A stretch of DNA of 15,520 nucleotides from Entamoeba invadens IP1 (lineage: Eukaryota; Evosea; Mastigamoebida; Endamoebidae), in NCBI RefSeq assembly GCF_000330505.1, contig NW_004191893.1, positions 151,688 through 167,207 of the forward strand, written 5' to 3'. Shown in pieces: positions 15,357-15,520 of this stretch; the stretch's first letter is position 1; each line of letters starts with the position of its first letter. A program made the position numbers and the translations under genes. Below the pieces are notes generated by a model. It searched no databases. It was not told the DNA's origin and saw only the letters and a program-made list of their open reading frames with translations.

Positions 15357-15520
15357 TCTATTTTTAGATTTCTTTTAATTTTATTATAGTTTAATTATAG
15401 AAAATGTTTTCTATATTTATTTAAATTTTATTTTAAGAAGTAGTTAATATATCGGAACAGAATATATTTCAAAATGGTTTCCATTGTTAAACCTTCAGAA
15501 TAAACCTACGAGCGTTCCCG
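15357..15520. other. Right edge, possible promoter of a next gene
   Basis: AT-rich 3' flank of the flavoprotein gene. Near the edge a GAAC core (15455-15458), TATATTT (15463-15469) and ATG 15474 resemble a new promoter and start. The frame opened (MVSIVKPSE) stops at TAA 15501, however, so no gene can be called. Confidence 0.3.

Noticed and set aside
1..15520. tRNA, rRNA, CRISPR array, retroelement or virus-like genes
   Set aside because: No tRNA T-loop pattern, regularly spaced repeats, reverse transcriptase, integrase or capsid motifs were seen on either strand by eye.

Overview
This window looks like nuclear DNA of an Entamoeba species, most likely a relatively GC-rich one such as E. invadens (inference). 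Compact genes, nearly all intronless, sit in very AT-rich spacers. The one gene with introns carries two introns of 44 and 47 nt starting GTTTGY. Several genes are preceded by the known Entamoeba core-promoter elements: GAAC (A/T-ATGAACT), a TATTTAAA-type TATA box and short 5' leaders. Codons use far more C and G at third positions than E. histolytica does, which argues against that species.

Layout, left to right. 478-873 (+): small protein with a basic helix-turn-helix-like C-terminus. 1073-1939 (+): GPN-loop GTPase 2, an RNA polymerase assembly factor. 2582-3196 (+): divergent Rab/Ras-like small GTPase with a C-terminal CC prenylation site. 4361-6074 (+): BRSK/SAD-type protein kinase in three exons, with UBA-like and KA1-like C-terminal regions. 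6282-7553 (+): PP5-type Ser/Thr phosphatase with hydrophobic segments at both ends. 9446-10000 (+): basic protein of unknown function. 11306-13327 (+): OCRL/INPP5B-like inositol polyphosphate 5-phosphatase with ASH and inactive RhoGAP domains. 13407-14012 (-): CinA C-terminal-domain (nicotinamide-nucleotide amidase-like) protein with a putative signal peptide. 14808-15356 (+): FMN-reductase/flavodoxin-like protein that opens with TTG instead of ATG. Spacers of 0.6-1.9 kb separate many of these genes; one at 8865-9215 contains less AT-rich sequence and two orphan TATA motifs.

The genes are not an operon. Each appears to have its own promoter, and the only convergent pair is the 5-phosphatase and the CinA-like gene. 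Several encode signalling and membrane-traffic parts: a small GTPase, a kinase, a phosphatase, and a phosphoinositide phosphatase of a class that elsewhere binds Rabs. Physical clustering alone does not show they work together.

The most notable points are: the kinase has lost both the HRD arginine and the T-loop threonine, the latter replaced by Glu; the PPP phosphatase appears membrane-anchored and has an altered SAPNYC loop; the CinA-type enzyme may be secreted; and the flavoprotein gene lacks an ATG although promoter spacing points at its TTG. I saw no CRISPR array, rRNA, tRNA or intact transposon.
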